A DNA stretch of 45,086 nucleotides, from assembly GCF_927798095.1 (NCBI RefSeq), contig NZ_CAKMMF010000039.1, positions 1 to 45,086 of the forward strand, in the 5' to 3' direction. The position numbers and the translations under genes are program-made. Positions 25,244-33,064 of the stretch are shown here, in pieces. The notes under the pieces are model-generated. The model was not told the DNA's origin. It saw nothing but the letters and a program-made list of their open reading frames with translations, and searched no databases. Each line of letters begins with the position of its first letter. Position 1 is the first letter of the stretch. Origin of the DNA: Paenibacillus plantiphilus (GTDB lineage Bacteria > Bacillota > Bacilli > Paenibacillales > Paenibacillaceae).

Positions 25244-25275
25244 TATTATGCGCAGGAAGGAATGAAGAATATTCC
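25244..25275 (-). promoter_or_regulatory. SigG-like promoter of the ger operon
   Basis: On the minus strand GGAATA (complement of 25270-25275) and CATAATA (complement of 25244-25250) are 19 bases apart. They match the forespore sigma-G consensus (TGAATA, CATACTA) at 5/6 and 6/7, with slightly long spacing. SigG control is known for ger operons in Bacillus. Confidence 0.45.
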
Positions 25276-25431
25276 ACGATAGAGCTGCTTTGCCAGAAGC
25301 TCGGTTCGTGCAGTACAATAATAAGCAGCGCTTGAAGCGGGATTGGAGGCTTTTGGCGCGGTACATAGGACAATAGGACAGTTTGCTATTGCAGACCTTT
25401 TACGTTTGAAGAAGGAGGATTGCATTTACCA

Positions 25432-26181
25432 ATGACAGCATGGTATGAGAGAAGCTTTGGCTCTGATTATATGATTGTGTACAAGCATCGGAACTGGGAG
25501 CAGGCGCAGCAAGAGGTGCAGCGGATGTCGGGATGGCTGGAGCTGCAGCACAATGACGAGGTGCTTGATATAGGCTGCGGAATGGGCAGACACTCTCTGG
25601 CTCTTGCTGAGCTGGGGTATCGGGTTACGGGAATTGATTTGTCGGAGGCGCTTCTGACGGAGGCGCGCAGACATAATGAAGAGGGTCTTATCGAGACGCT
25701 CTTGCAGGGAGATATGCGGGAGCTGCCCTTTGAAGCGGGCCGATTCGATGCTACCGTCAATTTGTTTACTTCGTTTGGGTATTTCGATGATGAGCGTGAC
25801 AATAAGCGTGTCCTTTCAGAGATTCGGCGTGTGCTGCGGGCAGGCGGGCGATTTCTGATTGATTTTCTCAATCCGGCTAATGTAGAGCGGACACTGGTGC
25901 CACGCTCGGAGCGGGTGGACGAGACTTCGGGTCTTCGCATTGAAGAAACAAGATCGATTGCGGACGGATGGGTAATTAAGCAAATACGGATTGGCGCTGC
26001 TGATGGCAGCGATGTGAGGCAATATGAAGAGCGCGTGCGCTTATATCCGTTGGCATGGTTCGAGGCTGCGCTTGCAGAAGCTGGATTGAAGCTTGAGCAT
26101 GTATACGGTAATTATGAGGGTGGCGGCTATGATGAGCTGGCATCAAAGCGTATGATTCTAACAGGGAGGGCCGAGTCTTGA
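25432..26181 (+). CDS. Class I SAM-dependent methyltransferase
   Basis: A 249-residue cytoplasmic methyltransferase of unknown substrate. Motif I, VLDIGCGMGRHSLALAELG (about residues 44-62), binds S-adenosylmethionine; VTGIDLSE supplies the acidic ribose ligand, GDMRELPF the adenine-binding motif II, and VLRAGGRFLIDF motif III. The C-terminal half (RVDETSGLRIEETRS and on) is beta-rich. The nearest pattern is the Methyltransf_25 kind. GAAGGAGG at 25411-25418 lies 13 bases before ATG 25432, long but usable; the in-frame TTG 25420 is too close. The stop overlaps the TTG start of the next gene (TTGA), so the pair is translationally coupled. It is divergent from gerA. Confidence 0.85.
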   Translation: MTAWYERSFGSDYMIVYKHRNWEQAQQEVQRMSGWLELQHNDEVLDIGCGMGRHSLALAELGYRVTGIDLSEALLTEARRHNEEGLIETLLQGDMRELPFEAGRFDATVNLFTSFGYFDDERDNKRVLSEIRRVLRAGGRFLIDFLNPANVERTLVPRSERVDETSGLRIEETRSIADGWVIKQIRIGAADGSDVRQYEERVRLYPLAWFEAALAEAGLKLEHVYGNYEGGGYDELASKRMILTGRAES

Positions 26182-27233
26182 GCGAAGCGGGCATGACAGG
26201 AACGGCAGGAACGACAGGAACGGCAGGAACGACAGGAACGACAGGCACGACAGTATGGCCTTACGGGCTTATACAGGTGAAGATACCGCTGCCATTCTCG
26301 CTGAAATGGGTGAACAGCTACCTTTTGCAGGACGAGAAGGGGTATACGCTTATTGATCCGGGCTTGCATACGCCGGAGGCGGTGGAGCAGTGGCAAGCAG
26401 CTTTAACGGAGCATCAGCTTAACTTTCGCGACATCCACACGATCGTCCTCACGCATCAGCATCCGGATCATTACGGCTTGGCGGGATGGTTTCAGCAGCA
26501 GACGGGCGCTCCCGTACTGATCTCGCCTGAATCCTATGCTTATGTGGTGAAGATGTGGGGGGAGGATCGTTCGTTTGCTGCGGAGCTGGTCCCGTTGTAT
26601 CGGCAGCACGGGATGCCGGAGCAACTGCTGGAGGAGATGACTCCGCATCTGGAAAGCTTCATCGAGCGCGTATCCCCTCAGCCCAAGGTTGACTTTATAG
26701 AGGCAGGCGGCACGCTGCTCATGGGCGGCATCGAATGGCAACTGTTAGATGCTCCGGGGCATGCGCGCGGCCAGCTGTGCTTCTATGCGCCTCAGAGGAA
26801 GTGGATGATTTGCGGTGATCAGGTGCTGCCTCATATTACGCCAAATGTAAGCGTTGTGCCGGGCGATGAAGGCGGGGAGCTGGACTTGTTTCTGAATAGC
26901 TTGACTGAGTTAAGCAAATATGAGGTGGAGCTTGCATTTCCCGGACATCGTGATCCTTTCACCGAATTCGGGGGTCGCATTGAGGAGCTGAAGGAGCACC
27001 ATAAGCGCCGATTGGAAAGGATGCACGAGCTGGTGCAGGAGGAAGCCTGTACTGGCTATGCCATGTGTGAGCGGTTGTTCGGTCCGCGGATTACCGGCAA
27101 TACGCACAATCTGCGGTTCGCGATGTCTGAGACATTGGCGCATCTGTTCCATCTTGTGAAGAGCAATGCGATCAGCAGCAGCCGAAGGGATGGCGTGATC
27201 GTCTATCATGCCAGGGGACTGAAGCTGGAATAG
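26178..27233 (+). CDS. MBL-fold metallo-hydrolase with collagen-like N-terminal repeat
   Basis: A 351-residue metallo-beta-lactamase-fold hydrolase. The zinc motif THQHPDHYGLAGW gives HxHxDH; a further ligand histidine is in LLDAPGHARGQLC, the aspartate in ICGDQVLP and the last histidine in AFPGHRDPF. This set fits a binuclear glyoxalase II-like hydrolase; substrate unknown. The C-terminal third has the winged-helix feature common to such proteins (RRLERMHELVQ...). The start is TTG 26178, 7 bases after GGGAGGG, overlapping the methyltransferase stop. Codons 5-25 encode seven Gly-X-Thr/Ala triplets (GMT GTA GTT GTA GTT GTT GTT), a short collagen-like repeat from a 9-bp DNA repeat. If the start were ATG 26193, most of the repeat would still be translated. 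Confidence 0.85.
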   Translation: MSEAGMTGTAGTTGTAGTTGTTGTTVWPYGLIQVKIPLPFSLKWVNSYLLQDEKGYTLIDPGLHTPEAVEQWQAALTEHQLNFRDIHTIVLTHQHPDHYGLAGWFQQQTGAPVLISPESYAYVVKMWGEDRSFAAELVPLYRQHGMPEQLLEEMTPHLESFIERVSPQPKVDFIEAGGTLLMGGIEWQLLDAPGHARGQLCFYAPQRKWMICGDQVLPHITPNVSVVPGDEGGELDLFLNSLTELSKYEVELAFPGHRDPFTEFGGRIEELKEHHKRRLERMHELVQEEACTGYAMCERLFGPRITGNTHNLRFAMSETLAHLFHLVKSNAISSSRRDGVIVYHARGLKLE

Positions 27234-27238
27234 AACGC

Positions 27239-27268
27239 TTACTTAAGTACATTAAAACTTGGTATAAT
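27239..27268 (+). promoter_or_regulatory. Candidate promoter for the CapA-like gene
   Basis: TATAAT at 27263-27268 is preceded by TGG (extended -10). The -35 region TTACTT at 27239 is weak, at 18 bases. A Pho-box was considered and not supported. Confidence 0.5.
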
Positions 27269-27326
27269 GGTAGGGATTGTATTCTCGCGAACCCCATTAC
27301 ATAGCGCAAAAGGAGCTTATACCTAC

Positions 27327-28694
27327 ATGTTCGTATCACGCTCGGAATCACGTCAGCAGGATAAGAATCGCCGAAACAAACGAATGCGCAGACTAATTAT
27401 TTTTAATTTATCGATGCTTGCGGTGATTTGTATTCTAGGGGCTGTCTTGTACGCAGCTTACAATAAAGACAGCAATCCAGATCAAGCTCCGATGGAGCAG
27501 CCTGGTCAGCTTGCGGATAAGGGGAATTCTGACCAGCCCGGGAACACAGGCGATAAGGAGCCAGCCCAGCCTTCTCCTGACAGCACCGATGATGAGGAAA
27601 CGCCATCGAATGGGGGTGCGACACCTTCTGAGGAAACGGACCCGCCGGATGAGAGCGACAAGGAGATTGACAAGGGGAGCGACAATTCGCAGAGCCCGGA
27701 CAATGGCGCAGCTCCAGGGAATGATGGAGATAATGTCGAAGGCGGGGAGGGCAAGACGATCAAGCTTTCCTTTGTTGGAGACATATTGCTTGCTTCCTCT
27801 GTAGAAGCGCTTATGAAGAAGAACGGATTCGATTATCCCTATGCGAAAGCATCGCCATATTTGCTGGAGCCTGATCTGTTGGCCGGCAATTTGGAGAATC
27901 CAATTACGGAGCGCGGCATACCTGCGAAGAATAAGCAATATGTATTCAAGGGAACGCCGGATTCGCTGCCTGCGCTTAAGGAAGCGGGATTCGACGTCGT
28001 AAATTTGGCGAACAATCATACCTTGGATCAAGATGTCGAAGGGCTCCTCGATACGATCGGTTATCTCGATAAAGCGGGCATTCCCAATGTTGGCGCCGGG
28101 AATGATGAAACGGAAGCCTATAAGCCTGTATTGCTGGAGGCGAACGGGATCAGCGTCGCTTATGTCGGGCTGTCGCGGGTATTGCCTGTCGGGGAGTGGA
28201 AGGCGACTGATAAACGTGCGGGCTTGGCGGAAACGTATGATTCAACACGCGCCGTTAAGACGATCAAGGAAGCCAAGGGGCAAGCGGACCTCGTTGTCGT
28301 TATGGTTCATTGGGGGATTGAGCGGGAAGATTATCCCAACGGAGACCAGAAACGGCTCGCTCGTGAATACATTGATGCAGGAGCAGATCTTGTTATCGGC
28401 AGTCATCCGCATGTGCTGCAAGGCTTGGAGCAGTACAAGGGCAAATGGATTTCCTACAGTCTGGGCAATTTTATATTCAATATGACGAAGACGGAGAAGA
28501 CGAAGGATACGGGAGTTTTGGATGCCGTTTGTACGGTGGAAGGTGAGTGCAGCTTGCAATTCCACCCTATGAGAGCGGTCGCTTCACAGCCGATTCCGCT
28601 GGAAGGCGAGCAGAAGAAAGCGCTGCTTAAACGATTATCGAGCCTTTCGATTAATGCGGTGGTCGATGCTGAGGGATATGTGAAGTCGAAGTAG
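27327..28694 (+). CDS. CapA family protein (PGA_cap-type phosphoesterase)
   Basis: A 455-residue membrane-anchored protein. A basic N-terminus is followed by one transmembrane segment (about 22-45), a disordered Pro/Asp/Glu/Ser/Gly-rich linker (about 50-145), and a CapA domain facing outside. The CapA domain belongs to the calcineurin-like fold: FVGDILLASS at its start, LLAGNLENPIT, VNLANNHTLDQ, VVMVHWGIERE, VIGSHPHVLQGLE and SYSLGNFIFN carry the metal ligands. CapA proteins take part in poly-gamma-glutamate capsule formation in Bacillus, but no capB or capC is nearby, so the role here is open. The chosen ATG 27327 follows AAAAGGAGC by about 11 bases; the frame is open to GTG/ATG 27267 but that region holds the promoter. 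Confidence 0.88.
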   Translation: MFVSRSESRQQDKNRRNKRMRRLIIFNLSMLAVICILGAVLYAAYNKDSNPDQAPMEQPGQLADKGNSDQPGNTGDKEPAQPSPDSTDDEETPSNGGATPSEETDPPDESDKEIDKGSDNSQSPDNGAAPGNDGDNVEGGEGKTIKLSFVGDILLASSVEALMKKNGFDYPYAKASPYLLEPDLLAGNLENPITERGIPAKNKQYVFKGTPDSLPALKEAGFDVVNLANNHTLDQDVEGLLDTIGYLDKAGIPNVGAGNDETEAYKPVLLEANGISVAYVGLSRVLPVGEWKATDKRAGLAETYDSTRAVKTIKEAKGQADLVVVMVHWGIEREDYPNGDQKRLAREYIDAGADLVIGSHPHVLQGLEQYKGKWISYSLGNFIFNMTKTEKTKDTGVLDAVCTVEGECSLQFHPMRAVASQPIPLEGEQKKALLKRLSSLSINAVVDAEGYVKSK

Positions 28695-28726
28695 TAGATT
28701 GTGAAGAAAGAGTAGAAGGAGCCGCT

Positions 28727-29464
28727 ATGAATAATCCTTGTGCAGCCCATCGGGGGGCTTCAGGGCTTGCTCCCGAGAATACGCTGGCAGCCGTTCGCGA
28801 GGCGCTGGCTTTTCCATTCGTACAGTGGATCGAGCTGGATGTCCAGCTGTCCAGTGATGGCATACCGGTCGTCATTCATGACGATCGGGTCAATCGGACA
28901 ACGAATGCGGCTGGTCGTGTGGTTGATTATACAGCTGCGCAAATGTATGCGTTCGATGCTGGAAGCTGGTTTGATAAGCAGTTTGCAGGAGAAGGCGTGC
29001 CGACATTGGAGCAAGTTATAGAGGCTGCCAAAGGCCGCTGCCGGCTCAACATTGAGTTGAAAACATACAGCGGTCTATACCCAATGCTGGAACAGCGCGT
29101 TGTGGAGCTTGTATATGAGCATGGACTGCAGCATGATGCAGTCATAACCTCATTTGATACAGGTGCGCTGCGTAGAGTCCGACAGCTGTCAGAGGAGATT
29201 GAGACAGGCCTTATCGTCGATAAAATGTCGCCGCATAAAGCATTGGATGAGCTGCGGCAGCTGGAGGCGGGGTTTCTGTCGCTTGGCTACCGGAGTGTCT
29301 CATCGAAGCTTATGGAGCTCATGCGCGAAGCCGGGATAACTGTCATGGCCTGGACAGTGGATGATATAGCGGATATGCAGCGGCTTGCAGCCATCGATCC
29401 GACGATTGTCATCTGTACGAATTACCCCGACCGATACGGGCAGCTGCTTGCGAAGCAGCAATAA
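28727..29464 (+). CDS. Glycerophosphodiester phosphodiesterase (cytoplasmic type)
   Basis: Hydrolyses glycerophosphodiesters from phospholipid turnover to glycerol-3-phosphate and an alcohol. The 245-residue TIM-barrel protein shows the family motifs AAHRGASGLAPENTLAAV (residues 6-23, catalytic His8 and Arg9), WIELDVQLSSDGIPVVIHDD (metal-binding Glu and Asp, second catalytic His), LNIELKTY and VMAWTVDDIADMQRL near the end. There is no signal peptide, as in UgpQ-type enzymes. AAGGAG lies about 8 bases before ATG 28727, and only 32 bases separate it from the CapA-like gene, so the two probably share a transcript. A strong bidirectional terminator follows. Confidence 0.93.
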   Translation: MNNPCAAHRGASGLAPENTLAAVREALAFPFVQWIELDVQLSSDGIPVVIHDDRVNRTTNAAGRVVDYTAAQMYAFDAGSWFDKQFAGEGVPTLEQVIEAAKGRCRLNIELKTYSGLYPMLEQRVVELVYEHGLQHDAVITSFDTGALRRVRQLSEEIETGLIVDKMSPHKALDELRQLEAGFLSLGYRSVSSKLMELMREAGITVMAWTVDDIADMQRLAAIDPTIVICTNYPDRYGQLLAKQQ

Positions 29465-29509
29465 GAAACCGGTCACACCCCGTGCTGCTGCGGGTTGACC
29501 GGTTTCTTA
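29462..29509. terminator. Bidirectional terminator
   Basis: TAAGAAACCGGTCA (from 29462) pairs perfectly with the segment ending at 29509, with further pairing inside. A/T-rich flanks on both sides let it serve the glycerophosphodiesterase (plus) and the HD-GYP gene (minus); it directly touches the stop codons of both. Confidence 0.85.
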
Positions 29510-30655
29510 TTACTCTATATCTCTGTAGTTTTGGCGAATTGTCAGCAGCTTGGGAAATTGCTGGAGGAAGATGTCCACCAGATGCGGATCGAAATGGCGT
29601 CCGCGCTCTTCTTCGAACAGCTTGAGTATGCGGTCGAGCTCCCAGGCTTTCTTATAGACGCGGTCGCTGCCCAACGCATCGAATACATCAGCAATTGCGG
29701 TAATGCGTCCATACAGATGGATGTCTTCTCCGTTCAGGCCGCGCGGATATCCGGTGCCGTCCCATTTCTCATGATGCTCGTAAGCGACGATCGATGCCAT
29801 TTTCATCAGCTCGCGTCCTGACGATTTCAGCAAGTTGTAGCCGGTAATGGTGTGCTGCTTCATAAGCTCGAATTCCTCTTCTGTCAGCTTGCCGGGCTTA
29901 TGCAGAACGGCATCGGGAATGGCGACTTTGCCGATATCGTGCATAGGCGACACCATCTTCAACTGTTCGGCTTCCTCAACACTGAGTCCATAGCCAAGCG
30001 CGAGAATATAGGAATATTCAGCAACCCGCTTCACGTGATTGCCCGTTTCCTTCGAGCGGCTCTCGCCAATCTCTCCCATTGCAAAAATAATTTCCCGCTG
30101 CGTAGCGGCAATCTCCTCGTGAAGCATGACCGATTCCAGAGATTTGCCTGCATAGGATGCGGCCAGCGTCAGATGCTCCAGGTCGATTGAAGTAAAGATC
30201 GCTTGTTCATCCATCTTATTAATGGCCTGATACGCGCCGATAATGCTGCCATCATTGCCGACGAAAGGCACAGTAATAATCGATTTGGTTCTGTATCCGG
30301 TACGCTGGTCATTCTCTGCATTATGCCGGGGATCGCTGTAGGCATCCTCGACGAGGAGAGGCTCTCCAGTCGTAACAGAATGGCCGACGAAGCCAGTGCC
30401 GAGCGGAATGCGGATTTCATCCACGCCATGTGCGACCGTCGTGAACAGCTCTTCGCGAATATGGTCAATTAGCCATACTGTGCACCGGTCGGCCAATATC
30501 ATTTCTCTGCCCATATTGGCCATGTGCAGCAGAACGCTGATCAGGCTTCGCTCGTTAGCGATTTTTGCTGTATAGTCAAATATAATTCGAAGCATTTGTT
30601 CAGGAGATTGCCCTCTTGAATCTGAGCCTGCGGCATCATTCGATTTATAGTGCAA
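29510..30655 (-). CDS. GAF/HD-GYP domain protein, predicted cyclic-di-GMP phosphodiesterase
   Basis: A 381-residue soluble regulator. An N-terminal GAF sensor domain (about residues 35-175; GTGFVGHSVTTGEPLLVEDA) is followed by an HD-GYP domain with HDIGK (239-243) and HHEKWDGTGYP (294-304), both intact and matching the HD-GYP consensus. Such proteins hydrolyse cyclic-di-GMP; the ligand of the GAF domain is unknown. On the minus strand AGGAG (complement of 30664-30668) stands 8 bases before a TTG at 30655, which I take as start; a GTG at 30664 overlaps the ribosome site and would add three residues. It is a single gene closed by the shared terminator at 29462. Confidence 0.88.
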   Translation of the reverse strand: MHYKSNDAAGSDSRGQSPEQMLRIIFDYTAKIANERSLISVLLHMANMGREMILADRCTVWLIDHIREELFTTVAHGVDEIRIPLGTGFVGHSVTTGEPLLVEDAYSDPRHNAENDQRTGYRTKSIITVPFVGNDGSIIGAYQAINKMDEQAIFTSIDLEHLTLAASYAGKSLESVMLHEEIAATQREIIFAMGEIGESRSKETGNHVKRVAEYSYILALGYGLSVEEAEQLKMVSPMHDIGKVAIPDAVLHKPGKLTEEEFELMKQHTITGYNLLKSSGRELMKMASIVAYEHHEKWDGTGYPRGLNGEDIHLYGRITAIADVFDALGSDRVYKKAWELDRILKLFEEERGRHFDPHLVDIFLQQFPKLLTIRQNYRDIE

Positions 30656-30786
30656 AAGATACACTCCTCGATGTTGGATTGCGGTTATGAAATAGGATGT
30701 TCGACGGAATCAGCTATGAATCCTGCTTGTGCAAATAGAATGTAAACATGTAATGGCAAAAAAGTTGAATGGAGGCGCTTTGATCA

Positions 30787-31629
30787 ATGATGGGCTGGAT
30801 GCAGGATTGGAACATGGGCGGCATATTTGCCGTAAGTATGCTTGGCAGTGGAGGCGCAGCATATATCGCTTATCGGGCACGGTCCTTATCCGCCTCGGGC
30901 GCGTGGTCGGCAGCTGTTATGGGAGCAGGCTTCGTTACGCTTGGCGGTTCGCTCTGGATTGGATTGTTACTGGCATTCTTTCTTTCTTCTTCAGCATGGT
31001 CCAAATGGAAGAAGCATCATCGGCAGAAGCAAATGGCCGAAGCCAATTATGCGAAGAGCAGCCGCCGTGATGCCGGACAAGTATGGGCGAACGGGGGTTT
31101 AGGTCTTGCGCTATGCGCCGGGAACGCGCTGTGGCCTGATCCCGGCTGGCTCTATGCCTTCGTAGGCGTGATGGGCGCGGTCAACGCCGATACGTGGGCA
31201 ACGGAGATCGGCGCGTTAAGCCGGACCGCGCCGAGACATGTGCTTGGCGGCAAGCCTGTGCCGCCAGGTACGAGCGGCGGTGTGACGCCGCTTGGCAGCG
31301 CCGCCGCCGTAGCCGGCGCTGCATTCATTGGCGCAGTCGCAGCGCTGCTGACGACTGCGGAGGCCGGGGCCTCGCCGGGCGCGCTCATCGCCGTCGCGGC
31401 AGCGGCCGGCACATTCGGCGCCTTTGCAGATTCGCTGCTCGGCGCGACAGTGCAAGGGATGTACCGCTGCCGCGTCTGTGGCAGCGAGACTGAGCGCGGC
31501 GAGCATTGCGGCGCCGCTGCACAGGCAACGCGCGGCCGCGCATGGATGACGAACGATATCGTCAACCTGACCTCATCTGCTGCGGCCGGCCTGCTTGCAT
31601 GGGGAATCGGCGGCATGATTTTTACCTAA
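30787..31629 (+). CDS. DUF92 family integral membrane protein
   Basis: A 280-residue polytopic membrane protein of the DUF92/TMEM19 family. Hallmarks: a Gly-rich first helix, GAVNADTWATEIGALS in the middle, VPPGTSGGVTPLGS, AFADSLLGATVQG, and a Cys-containing loop CRVCGSETERGEHCG, then WMTNDIVNLTSSAAAG near the end. The plant member VTE6 is reported as a phytyl-phosphate kinase, so a prenyl-phosphate kinase role is an attractive but unproven guess; bacterial members lack a settled function. GGAGG lies 11 bases before ATG 30787. Bases from about 31190 to 31530 are extremely GC-rich compared with the neighbours, reflecting Ala/Gly codons. The four cysteines in the last loop suggest a metal site that is not universal in the family. 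Confidence 0.85.
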   Translation: MMGWMQDWNMGGIFAVSMLGSGGAAYIAYRARSLSASGAWSAAVMGAGFVTLGGSLWIGLLLAFFLSSSAWSKWKKHHRQKQMAEANYAKSSRRDAGQVWANGGLGLALCAGNALWPDPGWLYAFVGVMGAVNADTWATEIGALSRTAPRHVLGGKPVPPGTSGGVTPLGSAAAVAGAAFIGAVAALLTTAEAGASPGALIAVAAAAGTFGAFADSLLGATVQGMYRCRVCGSETERGEHCGAAAQATRGRAWMTNDIVNLTSSAAAGLLAWGIGGMIFT

Positions 31630-31689
31630 TAAATCGATTAGAAAAGATGAAATTGTAGTGCGTGATTTTCCCGGCGTTTGTCTATAAGC

Positions 31690-31790
31690 TTGCTTTCTTG
31701 CGTACTTGCCGCCGCGAGAAAGCAAATAAAATAATCGTCTCTGCTGAGCGCCGCAAGCGATTTGAACCTATGTTCCAATTGCTTGCGGCG
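31690..31790 (+). terminator. Two hairpins after the DUF92 gene
   Basis: Hairpin one: TTGCTTTCT (31690-31698) with AGAAAGCAA (31717-31725). Hairpin two: CGCCGCAAGC (31749-31758) with GCTTGCGGCG (31781-31790), extended by near-complete inner pairing and followed by ATTGTTCTT. The second is the better terminator candidate. Confidence 0.55.
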
Positions 31791-31894
31791 ATTGTTCTTA
31801 TTCCAGGCGGGTGAGGGGGGACAACACCCTTATGCCCACTATCCCCTTGGCTCAGTAGTGCAAAACTGCTGACAAACCGTCAATATGACTGAAC

Positions 31895-32250
31895 CTAACC
31901 TACAACCCATCCTACAACCCATCCAATATAGCTTCGTTGACATCGAACCACAACCTGTCTCAAATCCACCCATCTGACATCGAACCATAGCCCCTTCAAT
32001 CCACTGTTCTGACAATGGTCCATCACCGCCTGCTCATGTGGTCGACCGACCGCCGTCATGCAGCGAAACACCGCGCGAACCAGAGTCCGCCCTCTAATCG
32101 AACGCTCTAGCAACGAACCACCACCGCCTCTAATCGAACGCTCTGACAACGAACCACAGTCCCCCCCAATCGAACGCTCTAACAACGAACCACAGTCCGC
32201 CCTCCAATCCAACACTCTGAGAACGGTCCACCGCCCTCAACTCATCTTTC
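31895..32250. repeat. Degenerate 36-bp tandem repeat field
   Basis: The clearest units contain AATCGAACGCTCT at 32096, 32132 and 32168, a 36-bp period, with diverged units on both sides (a unit at 32206, and earlier ones from about 31955). A smaller duplicated 12-mer CCTACAACCCAT occurs near 31900-31925. As 36 is a multiple of three, both strands stay open and give 12-residue repeats, but there is no ribosome site or gene-like composition. It fills most of the 836-base gap between 31630 and 32465. Confidence 0.75.
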
Positions 32251-32331
32251 ATGTATGGACCTGAGCGAAAGGGATAATGGGCAAAGGAGTCAAAACCCCA
32301 CTAGTACTAGCACCACTCCATTAATTCATAG

Positions 32332-32360
32332 TTGACAGGTAGGAATAATGCGTATAAAAT
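32332..32360 (+). promoter_or_regulatory. Promoter for the flavin reductase gene
   Basis: TTGACA (32332-32337) is a perfect -35 box; TAAAAT (32355-32360) follows after 17 bases. The leader of about 100 bases shows no recognised riboswitch. Confidence 0.65.
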
Positions 32361-32465
32361 TACGGATAACTTCATCAAGTACGATATGAACGCTATCGAA
32401 ATTCAGAGGATGCTCGCTGAGCAGTAGAGCAGTAACACGATAATAGAGATTGGAGTGTGGTAATT

Positions 32466-33026
32466 ATGCCAAAAGTAGTTGTCATAACAGGAAGTCCCAA
32501 TGCTGGATCACGTTTGAACGGCATATCAGGGCATGTAGAGAAGGCGTTGCTATCCAGAGGCTGGCATGTTGATGTTTTGCCAGTCGTGTCACTGCCGGCA
32601 GAGGATCTTATTCTTACACGATGGGATAGTCCAGCGATTACGAAGGCGAATGGACTTGTGGAAGCGGCAGATGCAGTCATCATTGCGAGTCCGGTATATA
32701 AGGCTTCCTACTCCGGCGTACTGAAAACATATCTGGACCTGCTGCCGCAAAAAGGGTTGGAGGGCAAAATTGTTCTGCCGCTGTTCATCGGCGGTACGCT
32801 CTCTCATCTGTTAGCCATTGATTATGCTTTGAAGCCCGTTCTCTCCGCACTCTATGCCCGCCACATTTCACAAGGCGTGTATGCTGTGGATTCGCAAGTT
32901 CAGCGGACAGAGGATAACCAATTCCTGCTGGAGGAGGAGCTGACGAGGCGGCTTGATGCGGCAATCGACCAGTTTGCCGAAGCAACTCTACTATTTAAAG
33001 GGCAGTCCGCGCCGCTGCTGTCTTAA
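32466..33026 (+). CDS. NADPH-dependent FMN reductase (SsuE-like)
   Basis: A 186-residue flavodoxin-fold reductase. VVVITGSPNAGSRLNGIS (residues 4-21) is the FMN phosphate loop, ADAVIIASPVYKASYSGVLK (about 68-87) the second flavin loop, and LPLFIGGTLSHLLAIDYALKP the third. This pattern is typical of SsuE/MsuE enzymes that supply reduced FMN to alkanesulfonate monooxygenases, but no ssu genes are nearby, so the partner is unknown. ATG 32466 lies 10 bases after GGAG; the in-frame GTG at 32457 is too close to that site. It has its own promoter and is followed 38 bases later by an Xre-type regulator, probably in the same transcript. Confidence 0.88.
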   Translation: MPKVVVITGSPNAGSRLNGISGHVEKALLSRGWHVDVLPVVSLPAEDLILTRWDSPAITKANGLVEAADAVIIASPVYKASYSGVLKTYLDLLPQKGLEGKIVLPLFIGGTLSHLLAIDYALKPVLSALYARHISQGVYAVDSQVQRTEDNQFLLEEELTRRLDAAIDQFAEATLLFKGQSAPLLS

Positions 33027-33064
33027 TATGACGATGGAATCTCAATTATAGGAGGAGGATCGGA

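Noticed and set aside
27239..27262. Pho box upstream of the CapA-like gene
   Set aside because: Only weak partial matches (TTACTT, CATTAA) at 11-base spacing.
32096..32205. CRISPR-like regular repeat
   Set aside because: Units are contiguous and degenerate with a 36-bp period and no unique spacers; no cas genes are nearby.
31895..32264. Coding frames on both strands with 12-residue repeats
   Set aside because: They follow from a repeat whose length is a multiple of three; no ribosome binding sites and biased composition only.
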